This document shows, one piece after another, positions 29,101-35,075 of a stretch of 35,075 bases of DNA (the stretch's first letter is position 1; each line of letters starts with the position of its first letter). The translations under genes and the position numbers were made by a program. The notes below the pieces were generated by a model. It was not told the origin of the DNA. It worked only from the letters and a program-made list of their open reading frames with translations, and did not search any database. Where the stretch lies: IMG/VR virus record IMGVR_UViG_3300017764_003348, positions 1-35,075 of that record; one strand, 5' to 3'. The DNA comes from a virus.

Positions 29101-30961
29101 ATTAGGGGTAGCTCAGGTAGAGGGGATTGTCTGGGATGAAATACTACGTTTGATGGTGAAGTTTGGGTTTCAGGGTGCTGTTGATACTGTGGATAGAACT
29201 CATATAAAGGAGTCCTATAAAATTTTGTTGCAGTATCGTATCTCTAATATGGCTACTGTGATGAGGTTGTTGGGTATTGTTAGGCCAAAAAGATTGTTAT
29301 GTAAGGCTCCTTGGGTGGGGAAAAATATGCCTAGAATTGGTTTTGATAAGGTAATGAGAGTACAAGTAATTCCGGTGGGGGAGGTAGTTAGTATTACTAC
29401 CTCTACACGTACTTTTGTTGCTGAGGGGTTGGCTTCACATAATTGTGATTATTCTCAGGGAGAGCTACGCATTTGTGCAGTAGTAGCTAATGAGCCAACG
29501 ATGATTAAGGCATATCAGGATGGCATGGATTTACATGCTCTGACTGCTGCTCAGTTAAGTGGTTATGAGTATGATGAGTTTATGGCTCTTCCAGATGACA
29601 TACGGGAAGAGTTAAGGTACGGTGGAAAGGCAGGTAATTTCGGACTTTGTATCGCAGAGGGGCAACTTGTTTTGACTGATTCAGGGTTGATCCCTATTGA
29701 ACAGATTATGTGTTGCCATAAAGTATGGGATGGGGTATCATTTGTTAATCATGATGGTTTGATTTATAAAGGGGTTAAGCATGTCATCACCTATCAAGGT
29801 CTTACCGCAACTGAAGATCATGAAGTGTGGGATTCCAGTGGGAAAACCGTTTCCCTTAGGAGAGCTTCATCCGAAGGTCGTACCCTTGCAAGAACTGAAA
29901 TTGAGGGTAAGCCAGTTGCAGTTAATTTCACTGAAAATAGATTTAGACACAATTCGGAAGGAGGGTGGGTACAGGTTAGTGGATGGTTTGTGTCTGCACT
30001 GCAATACTGTAAGGACGTATTACTTGGACAATTTGCTGGCTGGAAAGACAACAAAATGTCGGTGTCAGAGAAATCAAAAGTACCACGATCCGAGAGCAGA
30101 GACTTTAGGGATGCGGTACGATGCAATGATGCAGAGGTGCTACAGGGACACACATGTTTCAAGTCACAGGTACAAGGGACGTGGTATCATTGTGGAGTTT
30201 TCTTCAAGAGAGGACTTCGTTACTTGGGCCTTAGCCAAGTACCCGGATTCAAGTTTTCAAAAACTCGATTTCGACAGGATAGACAACAACGGGAATTACT
30301 CCAAGACCAATTTGAGGCTGGTTACTCGGTCAGTAAATCTCAAGAACAAGTGAAGGTTTATGATCTTTTGAACGCTGGTCCAAATCATCGCTTTACTTGT
30401 AGTGGGGTTTTGGTGAGTAATTGCTACGGTATGCAGCATAGGGGGTTTAAGGAGTACGCCTTTCAAACGTATGGGGTTAAAATGACAGATGAGGAGGCGT
30501 ACATAAAAAGGGAGAAATTCTTTGAATTGTATAGTATGCTTCCGGGGTGGCATGAGAAGTATAAGAGGTATGCTCACCAGTATCAGATGGTGAGATCACC
30601 GTTAGGTAGGATTAGGCATTTGCCGTTAATTGCATCGAAGGACAGTGATATGGTGGCACAGGCAGAGAGACAGGCTGTCAATGCCCCAATTCAATCCTGC
30701 TTATCTGATATGATGCAGCTTGCTATGGTTTACATTCAAAGGGAGTACGGAGATCAGATTCAAATGTTCATGATGACTCATGATTCTTTGAGTTCGTATG
30801 TTCCTGAAGATGAAGCTGAGCTTTGGGGTAGGAGGCTGAAGGAGATTATGGAGAATCTACCTCTTGCTAGGGATTTTAATTGGAACAGTCCATTGAAATT
30901 CTATGTAGATGCTGAGTCAGGGCCAAATTTGGCTGAACTGAAAAAGTTGAAGAATTTGTAA
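26171..30961 (+). CDS. Family A DNA polymerase with three inteins
   Basis: 1596 residues; removal of three inteins leaves 788. The ATG at 26171 is preferred over 26156 for its GAGG. The 3'-5' exonuclease shows 'CDLETKG' (Asp156, Glu158), 'GANFKFDMTWL' and 'YAGGDTDVTY'. The polymerase has 'TGRTSAKDPAIQTLPK', motif A 'CDYSQGELR' (catalytic Asp1093), motif B 'RYGGKAGNFGL' + 'CYGM' (Arg1149, Lys1153, Tyr1419), and motif C 'MMTHDSLSS' (His1537, Asp1538). No 5'-3' exonuclease domain. It copies the phage genome. The inteins sit before 'TGR', directly before motif A, and within motif B, so no polymerase activity is expected before splicing. An unrelated frame of the third intein encodes an HNH endonuclease (29781-30353). 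Confidence 0.95.
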   Translation: MSIVIWSSAEKTNFNQTIQTVLSQLQVRYTLCQDTAKFPPVSNGDIVLSCGSKALAVLQALGVVPKNRSIASLRGKQFSHFGAKVFVTYDPMIVNRDYGRMPDIQWDTQLAVRLAVTGSLEPVYGEYRYVESLHELIEKVEEKYKKSGKPVEVACDLETKGLVPYSDNVWIITCQFTVEKGKSDVLYFEYGEKPVAPLPWKNEEEWTYWEGLWVQLDWIFKSPMVSLRGANFKFDMTWLKLNWGISVTNFKFDTMLVGSLLNENRSNSLKLHAKIMTQMGGYEDGMDKYDFGCLERVPRDELLLYAGGDTDVTYQVSQAMKEEILRDKVLSNFYVKLVHPASLAFEKLEQTGVLVDQEYYYQLQQELQVEIARIQGSMLECLPNKLRIKYKDDIAGALKEGKSPFKPKVLLDFLFTSNGLNLKPKMFTAKTKAPSTAMDHLMMFGDDEVAANFIGLFKELGSASKTLSTFVVGFLKHLRKDGRLHATYMLHRGDYGDDDSGTTCLAPTTPVSTSMGVLFAKDVEVGMKVLTHNGNWMEVEDKIDNGIKVVYRVVLDSGHHVTCTGNHPFYTEDGWVWANELEEGDKVWVYGDSEVWRVVDLDQRYEVSNWGRVRHVMSSRILSPTKKGKWGHLKVELGHRENRLSIGVHRLVAMAFVSNLYGGDQVRHLDGKGWNNVAWNLEWGTNSDNRKDAVKHGTIRRTDSDYAKLDWDMVAYIRSVEWGLGSAAKVAVELGVSRRLVSDVRNGIRWVSKPIEKFDYGFTLATVVSVEELGTMRTWGLQVKGDHSHVTAGIVTHNTGRTSAKDPAIQTLPKHSKWAKRLRKAFIAPPGKVILNCVDAMTRVLTSDLRWVKAGDVQVGDSLVGFDEELPAKWTERCLREAIVTHVATKKSPRIRITFESGRVVTVSSDHRWLGCRVVDKGNRPLEFIRSDKLEARRHKVRVVLEPWEDVVQDYDLGYLSGVLDGEGYINQTTGTTLGVAQVEGIVWDEILRLMVKFGFQGAVDTVDRTHIKESYKILLQYRISNMATVMRLLGIVRPKRLLCKAPWVGKNMPRIGFDKVMRVQVIPVGEVVSITTSTRTFVAEGLASHNCDYSQGELRICAVVANEPTMIKAYQDGMDLHALTAAQLSGYEYDEFMALPDDIREELRYGGKAGNFGLCIAEGQLVLTDSGLIPIEQIMCCHKVWDGVSFVNHDGLIYKGVKHVITYQGLTATEDHEVWDSSGKTVSLRRASSEGRTLARTEIEGKPVAVNFTENRFRHNSEGGWVQVSGWFVSALQYCKDVLLGQFAGWKDNKMSVSEKSKVPRSESRDFRDAVRCNDAEVLQGHTCFKSQVQGTWYHCGVFFKRGLRYLGLSQVPGFKFSKTRFRQDRQQRELLQDQFEAGYSVSKSQEQVKVYDLLNAGPNHRFTCSGVLVSNCYGMQHRGFKEYAFQTYGVKMTDEEAYIKREKFFELYSMLPGWHEKYKRYAHQYQMVRSPLGRIRHLPLIASKDSDMVAQAERQAVNAPIQSCLSDMMQLAMVYIQREYGDQIQMFMMTHDSLSSYVPEDEAELWGRRLKEIMENLPLARDFNWNSPLKFYVDAESGPNLAELKKLKNL
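27680..28564 (+). mobile_element. Polymerase intein 1, with HNH/NUMOD4-type endonuclease
   Basis: 295 residues, Cys504 ('CLAPTTPVSTSMG') to His-Asn798, +1 Thr. Block B is 'VTCTGNHPFY', block G 'AGIVTHN'. In the middle is an HNH unit of the NUMOD4 + HNH_3 kind: 'YEVSNWGRVRH', 'GVHRLVAMAFVSN', 'VRHLDGKGWNNVAWNLEW'. An additional helix-turn-helix-like segment 'AAKVAVELGVSRRLVSDV' follows. In-frame HNH domains are rarer in inteins than LAGLIDADG ones. Confidence 0.9.
28679..29443 (+). mobile_element. Polymerase intein 2, LAGLIDADG-type, at motif A
   Basis: 255 residues, Cys837 ('CVDAMTRVL') to His-Asn1091, +1 Cys of 'CDYSQGELR'. Block B 'VSSDHRWLG', block G 'AEGLASHN'. One clear LAGLIDADG motif, 'LGYLSGVLDGEGYI'; a second is not clear, so the endonuclease may be small or degenerate. 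Confidence 0.88.
29648..30421 (+). mobile_element. Polymerase intein 3, carrying an out-of-frame HNH gene, in motif B
   Basis: 258 residues, Cys1160 ('CIAEGQLVL') to Ser-Asn1417, +1 Cys of 'CYGM'. Block B is 'TATEDHEVW', block F/G 'VKVYDLLNAGPNHRF' to 'GVLVSN'. The middle (about 29950-30350) has no recognisable domain in this frame, but reads as an HNH endonuclease in the +1 frame. A mini-intein seems to have taken up an HNH gene without losing its own frame. Confidence 0.88.
29781..30353 (+). CDS. HNH endonuclease in the +1 frame of polymerase intein 3
   Basis: The open frame has up to 190 residues from the ATG at 29781 (AAAGGGG upstream), offset +1 to the polymerase. The recognisable domain starts near 29950: a Cys knuckle 'CLHCNTVRTYYLDNLLAGK' with 'CRC', then 'LGMRYDAMMQRCYRD', 'YKGRGIIVEF', 'EDFVTWALAKYP', and the end 'DFDRIDNNGNYSKTNLRLVT'. 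This is a common phage HNH family. The first ~55 residues look like out-of-frame intein, so translation may begin internally: AAGGAGG (29958-29964) precedes the GTG at 29979. No other stop occurs in either frame over this segment. A +1 frameshift is another route. Confidence 0.8.
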   Translation: MSSPIKVLPQLKIMKCGIPVGKPFPLGELHPKVVPLQELKLRVSQLQLISLKIDLDTIRKEGGYRLVDGLCLHCNTVRTYYLDNLLAGKTTKCRCQRNQKYHDPRAETLGMRYDAMMQRCYRDTHVSSHRYKGRGIIVEFSSREDFVTWALAKYPDSSFQKLDFDRIDNNGNYSKTNLRLVTRSVNLKNK

Positions 30962-31011
30962 GTAGTTATCTGGTATCATACCTAACATGTATCAATTATT
31001 GGAGTCTAGTC

Positions 31012-33663
31012 ATGTCTGATGAATCGGTTAGCCAAGGTTCTGCGTACACCCTGATGACGGGGGATGTTCGTAAGGCGGATACGGCAGCACTTATTACAAA
31101 TGGAGCAGATGCATTCCCAGAAGATTCATTTACTGGGATGTATTGGACTGGTGGTGCCGCTGGTGGGGATGGTGTTTACGTACTAGAGCCGACCTATACC
31201 CCCGGAGTACTGGCTACTCTGGCATCCCAAAATAATATGTTGGGTAAGTGCATTGAAGCAATGGAAGTAAACATTGATGGCACTGGTCATGTCATTAAAT
31301 TGGTTACAGGTGAAGAGGAAGATAAGGTTGAGAAGACTCGACTAGAGAATTTCTTTAAGGAGCCATACCCCGGTAAGTCTATGGTGGAGATTCGTAGGGC
31401 GCTACGTAGGGACATTGAAACAACGGGTAATGGGTACTTGGAAGTGATTCGTAATCTGGCCGATGAGATAGTCATGCTCAACTGGTTGGATGTACAGGAT
31501 ATGAGGTTGCTTCGATTAGGGGATGTTGTAGAAGTACAGAAGGTGCTAGATAGGGATGGTCAGGAGATGACTGTAACTATTAGAACTAGGGAACGTAGAT
31601 ACGTGCAGTTAGTTAATGGGAAGTCTATCTATTTCAAAGAGTTTGGAGCGGGTCGTGATATTAACCGGGTGACAGGTGAGTGGATAAAGGATGGTGAAAG
31701 ATTGCCGATTCACTTGAGGGGTAGTGAGGTGATTCATTTTGTTGGAGTTAAGGAACCGAAAACTCCGTATGGAAGCCCTAGATGGATTAGTCAATTGCCT
31801 TCAGTCTTAGGGTCACGTAAAGCTGAAGAGCATAATTTGGAATTTTTTGATGGAGGTGGGATACCTCCAGTATTGGTCATTGTGCAGGGTGGTACTTTGG
31901 GTAGGGAAGTTAAGGAAGACTTGAAACAGCATTTGTCAGGTGTAGGTGGAAGGCATCGGGCAGCAGTTGTGGAAGCCATTTCAACCTCTGGTTCTTTGGA
32001 GTCAGCAGGTACAGTACAGGTACGGGTTGAGAGATTCGGTTGCACGGATGACAAGACAGAGGTATTGACTAAGAAGGGGTGGCAGTTTATTCAAGATTGG
32101 GATGGGTCTCAGGTGGGTACTGTGGTTGGTGGTTACTTGGAGTACCAGAATCCCCTTCAGTATCATGTATATGATTATGAAGGTGATATGATTCATATTG
32201 AAGGAGGTGCTACCGAGTTTATGGTGACTCCAAATCATAGGGTTTGGTATCAGCAGCCACGCGATAAGGCTATGCGTTTTGAATTCGCATATAGCTCTGT
32301 AGCTCGTAGTAATCTGGTTGTACCTGTTGCCCCTGTTAATGGAGCAGTCTCAGAGTTCAATTTTTATTTTGAGATTGTAGGAAGAAATTTTCCGCAGGAT
32401 GTTTGGTTGGATTTTCTTGGTATGTTTATTTCTGATGGATCAACGAATGAACATGAAAGTAATCCAAATACGATAACGATAACCGTTAAGAAGTCACGGA
32501 AGAAGGAGTTTATTGAATCCTTTATGAAGGAGATAGCTGAGGCTTCTGGGGCTAAGTATACCGAACATGACTACGATGATGGGTATACACGGTATGCTTT
32601 GTACCACTGTGAATTAAGGGGATGGTTACGGATGGAGGTTGGTGCTAATGCTAAACAGAAACGCATCCCTTCTCAATTCCTTGAATTGAATCAGGTGCAA
32701 AGTGAGCGTCTGCTTCAATCATTGATGCAGGGTGACGGCCACTATAATGGTGAGAATGGGAAGCATGGGTGGACTTTCACTACCTCTAGTGTTGGGTTGG
32801 CAGATGATGTGCAACTACTTGCACTTAGAGCAGGGTACAGATCAGTACTGACTCCGGTGAAGGGTAGGGAGTCAGAGTACTGTATCTCTATTACTCCGAG
32901 AACTTTTGCTCATGTAACTAAGGGGAAGTGTCCTGCTTGGGGGGTTGTACCCTACGTAGGTAAGGTGTACTGCTTTACGATGCAGTCTGGGGTATTTATT
33001 ACCCGTAGAAATGGGAAGGTTTGTATTACTGGTAATTCTGAACGGCAGCAGGATGCGATGTTCCAGAATTACGATAAGTCCTGTGGTGAGAATATCCGTA
33101 CTTCGTTTCGATTGCCAGAAATGTTCATTGGTATGTCTGGGGATTTGAATTATGCTACTGCATATACAGCGTATATGGTGGCAGAAGCTCAAGTATTTTT
33201 CCCAGAACGTGATGAATTTGATACGCTGATTAACACTCGTATTGTTAGGGGTATGGGGGTTAAGAAGTATGTGTTTAGCTCATTGCCTGTAACATTGGTA
33301 GATGTGCAGAATCAGTTAAAGGCTTTGGAGTATGTACGTGAAGATCAGACTGTAGCCAAGGAAGAGATTGTTGAGGTATTGAACAATATTACGGGTCTTT
33401 CGTTGAATTACACGGAACCACCGCCTCCCCCGGAGCTTACGGAAACAGGTGCCCCTACCTCTCCTACCTCAGCCGGAGGAAAAACGCCCAAAAAGCCTCT
33501 CAAGCAGGTAAAACAGCCAATAAACGCGCAATCTACAGGCACAGGAGCGAGTCCTCCGTATCGGGTGGGGAAACAGGAGTTGGAGGATTTGGATTTGGTT
33601 ATGGATATTTCGGGGATTGAGGAACTTTGTGATTGTGCTGATCACTTAATGGGTGAAGTATGA
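31012..33663 (+). CDS. Phage portal protein with an intein
   Basis: 883 residues including a 332-residue intein; the extein is 551. ATG follows TTGGAG. Extein motifs: 'LEVIRNLADEIVMLNWLDV', 'YGSPRWISQLPSVLGSRKAEE', 'GGIPPVLVIV' and, after the intein, 'SFRLPEMFIGMSGD...NYATAYTAYMVAE', all typical of portal proteins of the PBSX/HK97-like kind. The C-terminal tail is Pro/Lys rich. The portal forms the dodecameric DNA gate at the head vertex, working with the terminase. The intein lies after 'VERFG', inside the helical core. The stop overlaps the next start (ATGA). Confidence 0.93.
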   Translation: MSDESVSQGSAYTLMTGDVRKADTAALITNGADAFPEDSFTGMYWTGGAAGGDGVYVLEPTYTPGVLATLASQNNMLGKCIEAMEVNIDGTGHVIKLVTGEEEDKVEKTRLENFFKEPYPGKSMVEIRRALRRDIETTGNGYLEVIRNLADEIVMLNWLDVQDMRLLRLGDVVEVQKVLDRDGQEMTVTIRTRERRYVQLVNGKSIYFKEFGAGRDINRVTGEWIKDGERLPIHLRGSEVIHFVGVKEPKTPYGSPRWISQLPSVLGSRKAEEHNLEFFDGGGIPPVLVIVQGGTLGREVKEDLKQHLSGVGGRHRAAVVEAISTSGSLESAGTVQVRVERFGCTDDKTEVLTKKGWQFIQDWDGSQVGTVVGGYLEYQNPLQYHVYDYEGDMIHIEGGATEFMVTPNHRVWYQQPRDKAMRFEFAYSSVARSNLVVPVAPVNGAVSEFNFYFEIVGRNFPQDVWLDFLGMFISDGSTNEHESNPNTITITVKKSRKKEFIESFMKEIAEASGAKYTEHDYDDGYTRYALYHCELRGWLRMEVGANAKQKRIPSQFLELNQVQSERLLQSLMQGDGHYNGENGKHGWTFTTSSVGLADDVQLLALRAGYRSVLTPVKGRESEYCISITPRTFAHVTKGKCPAWGVVPYVGKVYCFTMQSGVFITRRNGKVCITGNSERQQDAMFQNYDKSCGENIRTSFRLPEMFIGMSGDLNYATAYTAYMVAEAQVFFPERDEFDTLINTRIVRGMGVKKYVFSSLPVTLVDVQNQLKALEYVREDQTVAKEEIVEVLNNITGLSLNYTEPPPPPELTETGAPTSPTSAGGKTPKKPLKQVKQPINAQSTGTGASPPYRVGKQELEDLDLVMDISGIEELCDCADHLMGEV
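32041..33036 (+). mobile_element. Portal intein with LAGLIDADG-type endonuclease
   Basis: 332 residues, Cys344 ('CTDDKTEVL') to 'ITGN', +1 Ser. Block B 'MVTPNHRVWY'. Endonuclease motifs 'WLDFLGMFISDGSTN' and 'LLQSLMQGDGHYN'. The end 'VFITRRNGKVCITGN' resembles the ThyX intein; both end Gly-Asn. Confidence 0.9.
32810..32823. repeat. TGCA-N6-TGCA palindrome, copy 11
   Basis: TGCAACTACTTGCA inside the portal intein, read as Val-Gln-Leu-Leu-Ala. Confidence 0.7.
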
Positions 33664-35075
33664 TTAAGGCGGAGACGTTTCGGTATCTTGAAGTCACCTT
33701 GGCAAACAAGTTAGTGAAGGCTGTGAATGAGGTAACGAAGCCTTTATACACTAAGATTATGAGTAGCATTGCTGATGGTGATTATGATTTGGCAAAGGAA
33801 ATGGTAGGTAGATTATCGTTGGCGAGTATCTATTTTAAGATGGAGCCTACGTTAATCTACCATACGCATTTGGCAATGTTGTTCGGAGCATCGAGAGTAA
33901 CGGAGCATCCGGGTACTTCAGTGGTGGGTCTTGGGTTTGAAAAGATGGTTGTGCAGCAAATAGTACAGGGTTTCATGGGTGTGTTTACGGTTGGGCAAAC
34001 CTACTTGCAGGATAAGCTGTTGCAACTAATTGCAGAGATTGAGGAGGGTGAGAGGCAAGTTCAGAAGGCAGCTAAGAAGCCTAGAATTTTGAAAGATTTT
34101 CAATCCCACATGGATAGGGAGGGAAAGTCGTTTCTTAATGTGGTGTCCTCTCTACATACGTCTAGGGTGTCTGCATACGGGTTTACTGCTGAGGCGGAAG
34201 TATTAGGGTTGAAGGAGTATCAAATATCTGAGCAGTTAGATTCTCGTACTTGTCCCGTTTGCCGTAAGATGCACGGTAAAAAGTTTCCTGTTCGTGAGGC
34301 TCGTAATTTTTTAAATGTTGTAGTTAGGATGACTGATAATGAAGGATTGAAGTTAATGCAGCCTTGGCCTAAACATGATAAGGAATCATTAACTGCTTTG
34401 GATGGAATGACTCCAGAGGAGATGGTTGCTAAGCATTGGCATGTACCTCCGTTCCATCCGCATCCGGTATCTGAAGACACAGAATTTCTTGGGAAGGGTG
34501 GGTGGAAGCTGGTCAAAGAAGCTAAAGTAGGTGATTTGGCGTTCTCTTTGAATCCTGATACTTGTAGGGTGGAGTGGGTTCCAGTAGTAGGAGTGGTTGT
34601 CGCTGGTAAGGCTCCTAATGGTCGCATGGTGCATTTTTTATCACAGAATGCTGATCTTTTAGTAACTGAATACCATGAGCAACCGTACTTGCAGTATCTT
34701 AATAAGGGGTCTCAGTTGGCTATTAAGCCTGCTAGAGAATTGCTTGCTTACTCTAAGGTAACTATCCCAAGAGGGGGTGATTGGGTAGGTGGTGATTGTG
34801 GATTGTCTACTGAGATGGTGCAATTACTTGCATTATGGATTTCCGATGGGTCAGTGGTTGTTAAAGGCCCAAATTCGTATTATGTGACTATAGCCACTAG
34901 GAAGTATTCTAATTTGGCTAAAGAGTTATTAGAGGCTGTAACAGGGAAGACTGCTTACATACGGAATTCTAGTGTTGAGTGTAATGATACGGAGCTTGGT
35001 AAGTATCTACATGATGTAGTAGGTACTGGGTGTTTAGGTAAGAGGATACCAGAAGTAATTATGGGAGCTAGTCAG
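33660..35075 (+). CDS. Head morphogenesis (Mu gpF/SPP1 gp7-like) protein with an intein, 3' partial
   Basis: At least 472 residues, running off the window; starts at ATGA overlapping the portal stop. The extein ends with the family core: 'ISEQLDSRTCPVCRKMHGKKF' and 'HVPPFHPH', where family members continue Cys-Arg-Cys. Here an intein begins at residue 269 (Pro). The protein is an internal capsid/minor head protein that joins the portal during assembly. Gene order portal, then minor head protein, is standard. The C-extein is outside the window. Confidence 0.85.
   Translation, partial: MIKAETFRYLEVTLANKLVKAVNEVTKPLYTKIMSSIADGDYDLAKEMVGRLSLASIYFKMEPTLIYHTHLAMLFGASRVTEHPGTSVVGLGFEKMVVQQIVQGFMGVFTVGQTYLQDKLLQLIAEIEEGERQVQKAAKKPRILKDFQSHMDREGKSFLNVVSSLHTSRVSAYGFTAEAEVLGLKEYQISEQLDSRTCPVCRKMHGKKFPVREARNFLNVVVRMTDNEGLKLMQPWPKHDKESLTALDGMTPEEMVAKHWHVPPFHPHPVSEDTEFLGKGGWKLVKEAKVGDLAFSLNPDTCRVEWVPVVGVVVAGKAPNGRMVHFLSQNADLLVTEYHEQPYLQYLNKGSQLAIKPARELLAYSKVTIPRGGDWVGGDCGLSTEMVQLLALWISDGSVVVKGPNSYYVTIATRKYSNLAKELLEAVTGKTAYIRNSSVECNDTELGKYLHDVVGTGCLGKRIPEVIMGASQ
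34021..34034. repeat. TGCA-N6-TGCA palindrome, copy 12
   Basis: TGCAACTAATTGCA in the head protein extein, read as Leu-Gln-Leu-Ile-Ala. It is the exact reverse complement of the 1525/5910/7667 sequence. Confidence 0.75.
34464..35075 (+). mobile_element. Head-protein intein starting with Pro (partial)
   Basis: At least 204 residues. Block A reads Pro-Val-Ser-Glu-Asp-Thr-Glu-Phe-Leu, matching the other inteins position by position except for Pro in place of Cys1. Block B is 'LLVTEYHEQ' (TxxH). A LAGLIDADG motif 'LLALWISDGSV' is present. The C-terminal blocks are beyond the window. Confidence 0.8.
34819..34832. repeat. TGCA-N6-TGCA palindrome, copy 13
   Basis: TGCAATTACTTGCA inside the head-protein intein, read as Val-Gln-Leu-Leu-Ala within the LAGLIDADG segment. 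Confidence 0.7.

Noticed and set aside
1-35075. tRNA genes
   Set aside because: I looked for TTCGAAT-type T loops with matching acceptor stems and saw none; a tRNA scan would be decisive.

Overview
This window is part of the genome of a tailed double-stranded DNA bacteriophage. Every gene I accept lies on the + strand, packed with ATGA-type overlaps. The ribosome sites are strong (AGGAGG or GAAGGAGCA type) and the promoters resemble bacterial sigma-70 promoters (TTGACA, a 17-base spacer, then a -10 box). Terminase, portal and a minor head protein fix the identity. The host cannot be named from the sequence; it is a bacterium using a sigma-70-like polymerase. The sequence runs off both window edges inside genes.

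Layout. 1-917: ParB/Srx-domain gene, 5' end missing. 918-2726: 1.8 kb without genes, holding RNA hairpins, a cytosine-depleted TAGATAG-type satellite and four tandem ~45-base repeats. 2727-6773: packaging module, a likely small terminase and a large terminase broken in two by a split intein with an HNH endonuclease gene between the halves. 6871-8799: small genes ending in a dCMP deaminase. 8800-9096: terminator and iteron-like repeats. 9097-11883: several small genes, three or four with their own promoter and terminator (moron-like cassettes). 11972-14107: small unknown genes. 14164-19426: DNA and nucleotide metabolism (ATP-dependent ligase, MazG-like pyrophosphatase, ThyX with an intein, dNMP kinase). 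19525-26108: a pyruvate-phosphate-dikinase-like protein without a recognisable PEP/pyruvate domain, a CsrA-like/zinc-finger fusion, two PTP/DSP-type phosphatases and unknown genes. 26171-30961: family A DNA polymerase with three inteins. 31012-35075: portal with an intein, and a head morphogenesis protein with a seventh intein cut by the window edge.

How the genes fit together. dCMP deaminase, ThyX, dNMP kinase and MazG would supply and police the dNTP pool for the phage polymerase and ligase. ThyX, the polymerase, portal, head protein and terminase all need protein splicing to become active, so replication, dTMP supply and virion assembly share this dependence. Intein insertion points fall in catalytic motifs (terminase nuclease, polymerase motifs A and B).

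Most notable: (1) terminase fractured by a split intein, with the endonuclease ribosome site inside a predicted hairpin; (2) an HNH endonuclease encoded in a different reading frame inside the third polymerase intein, so about 400 bases are open in two frames; (3) a palindrome, TGCA-N6-TGCA with a restricted centre, found 13 times across the window in genes and spacers; (4) a head-protein intein that appears to start with Pro; (5) the dikinase-like enzyme with a replaced C-terminal domain. All function calls come from reading motifs by eye. No database search was possible.
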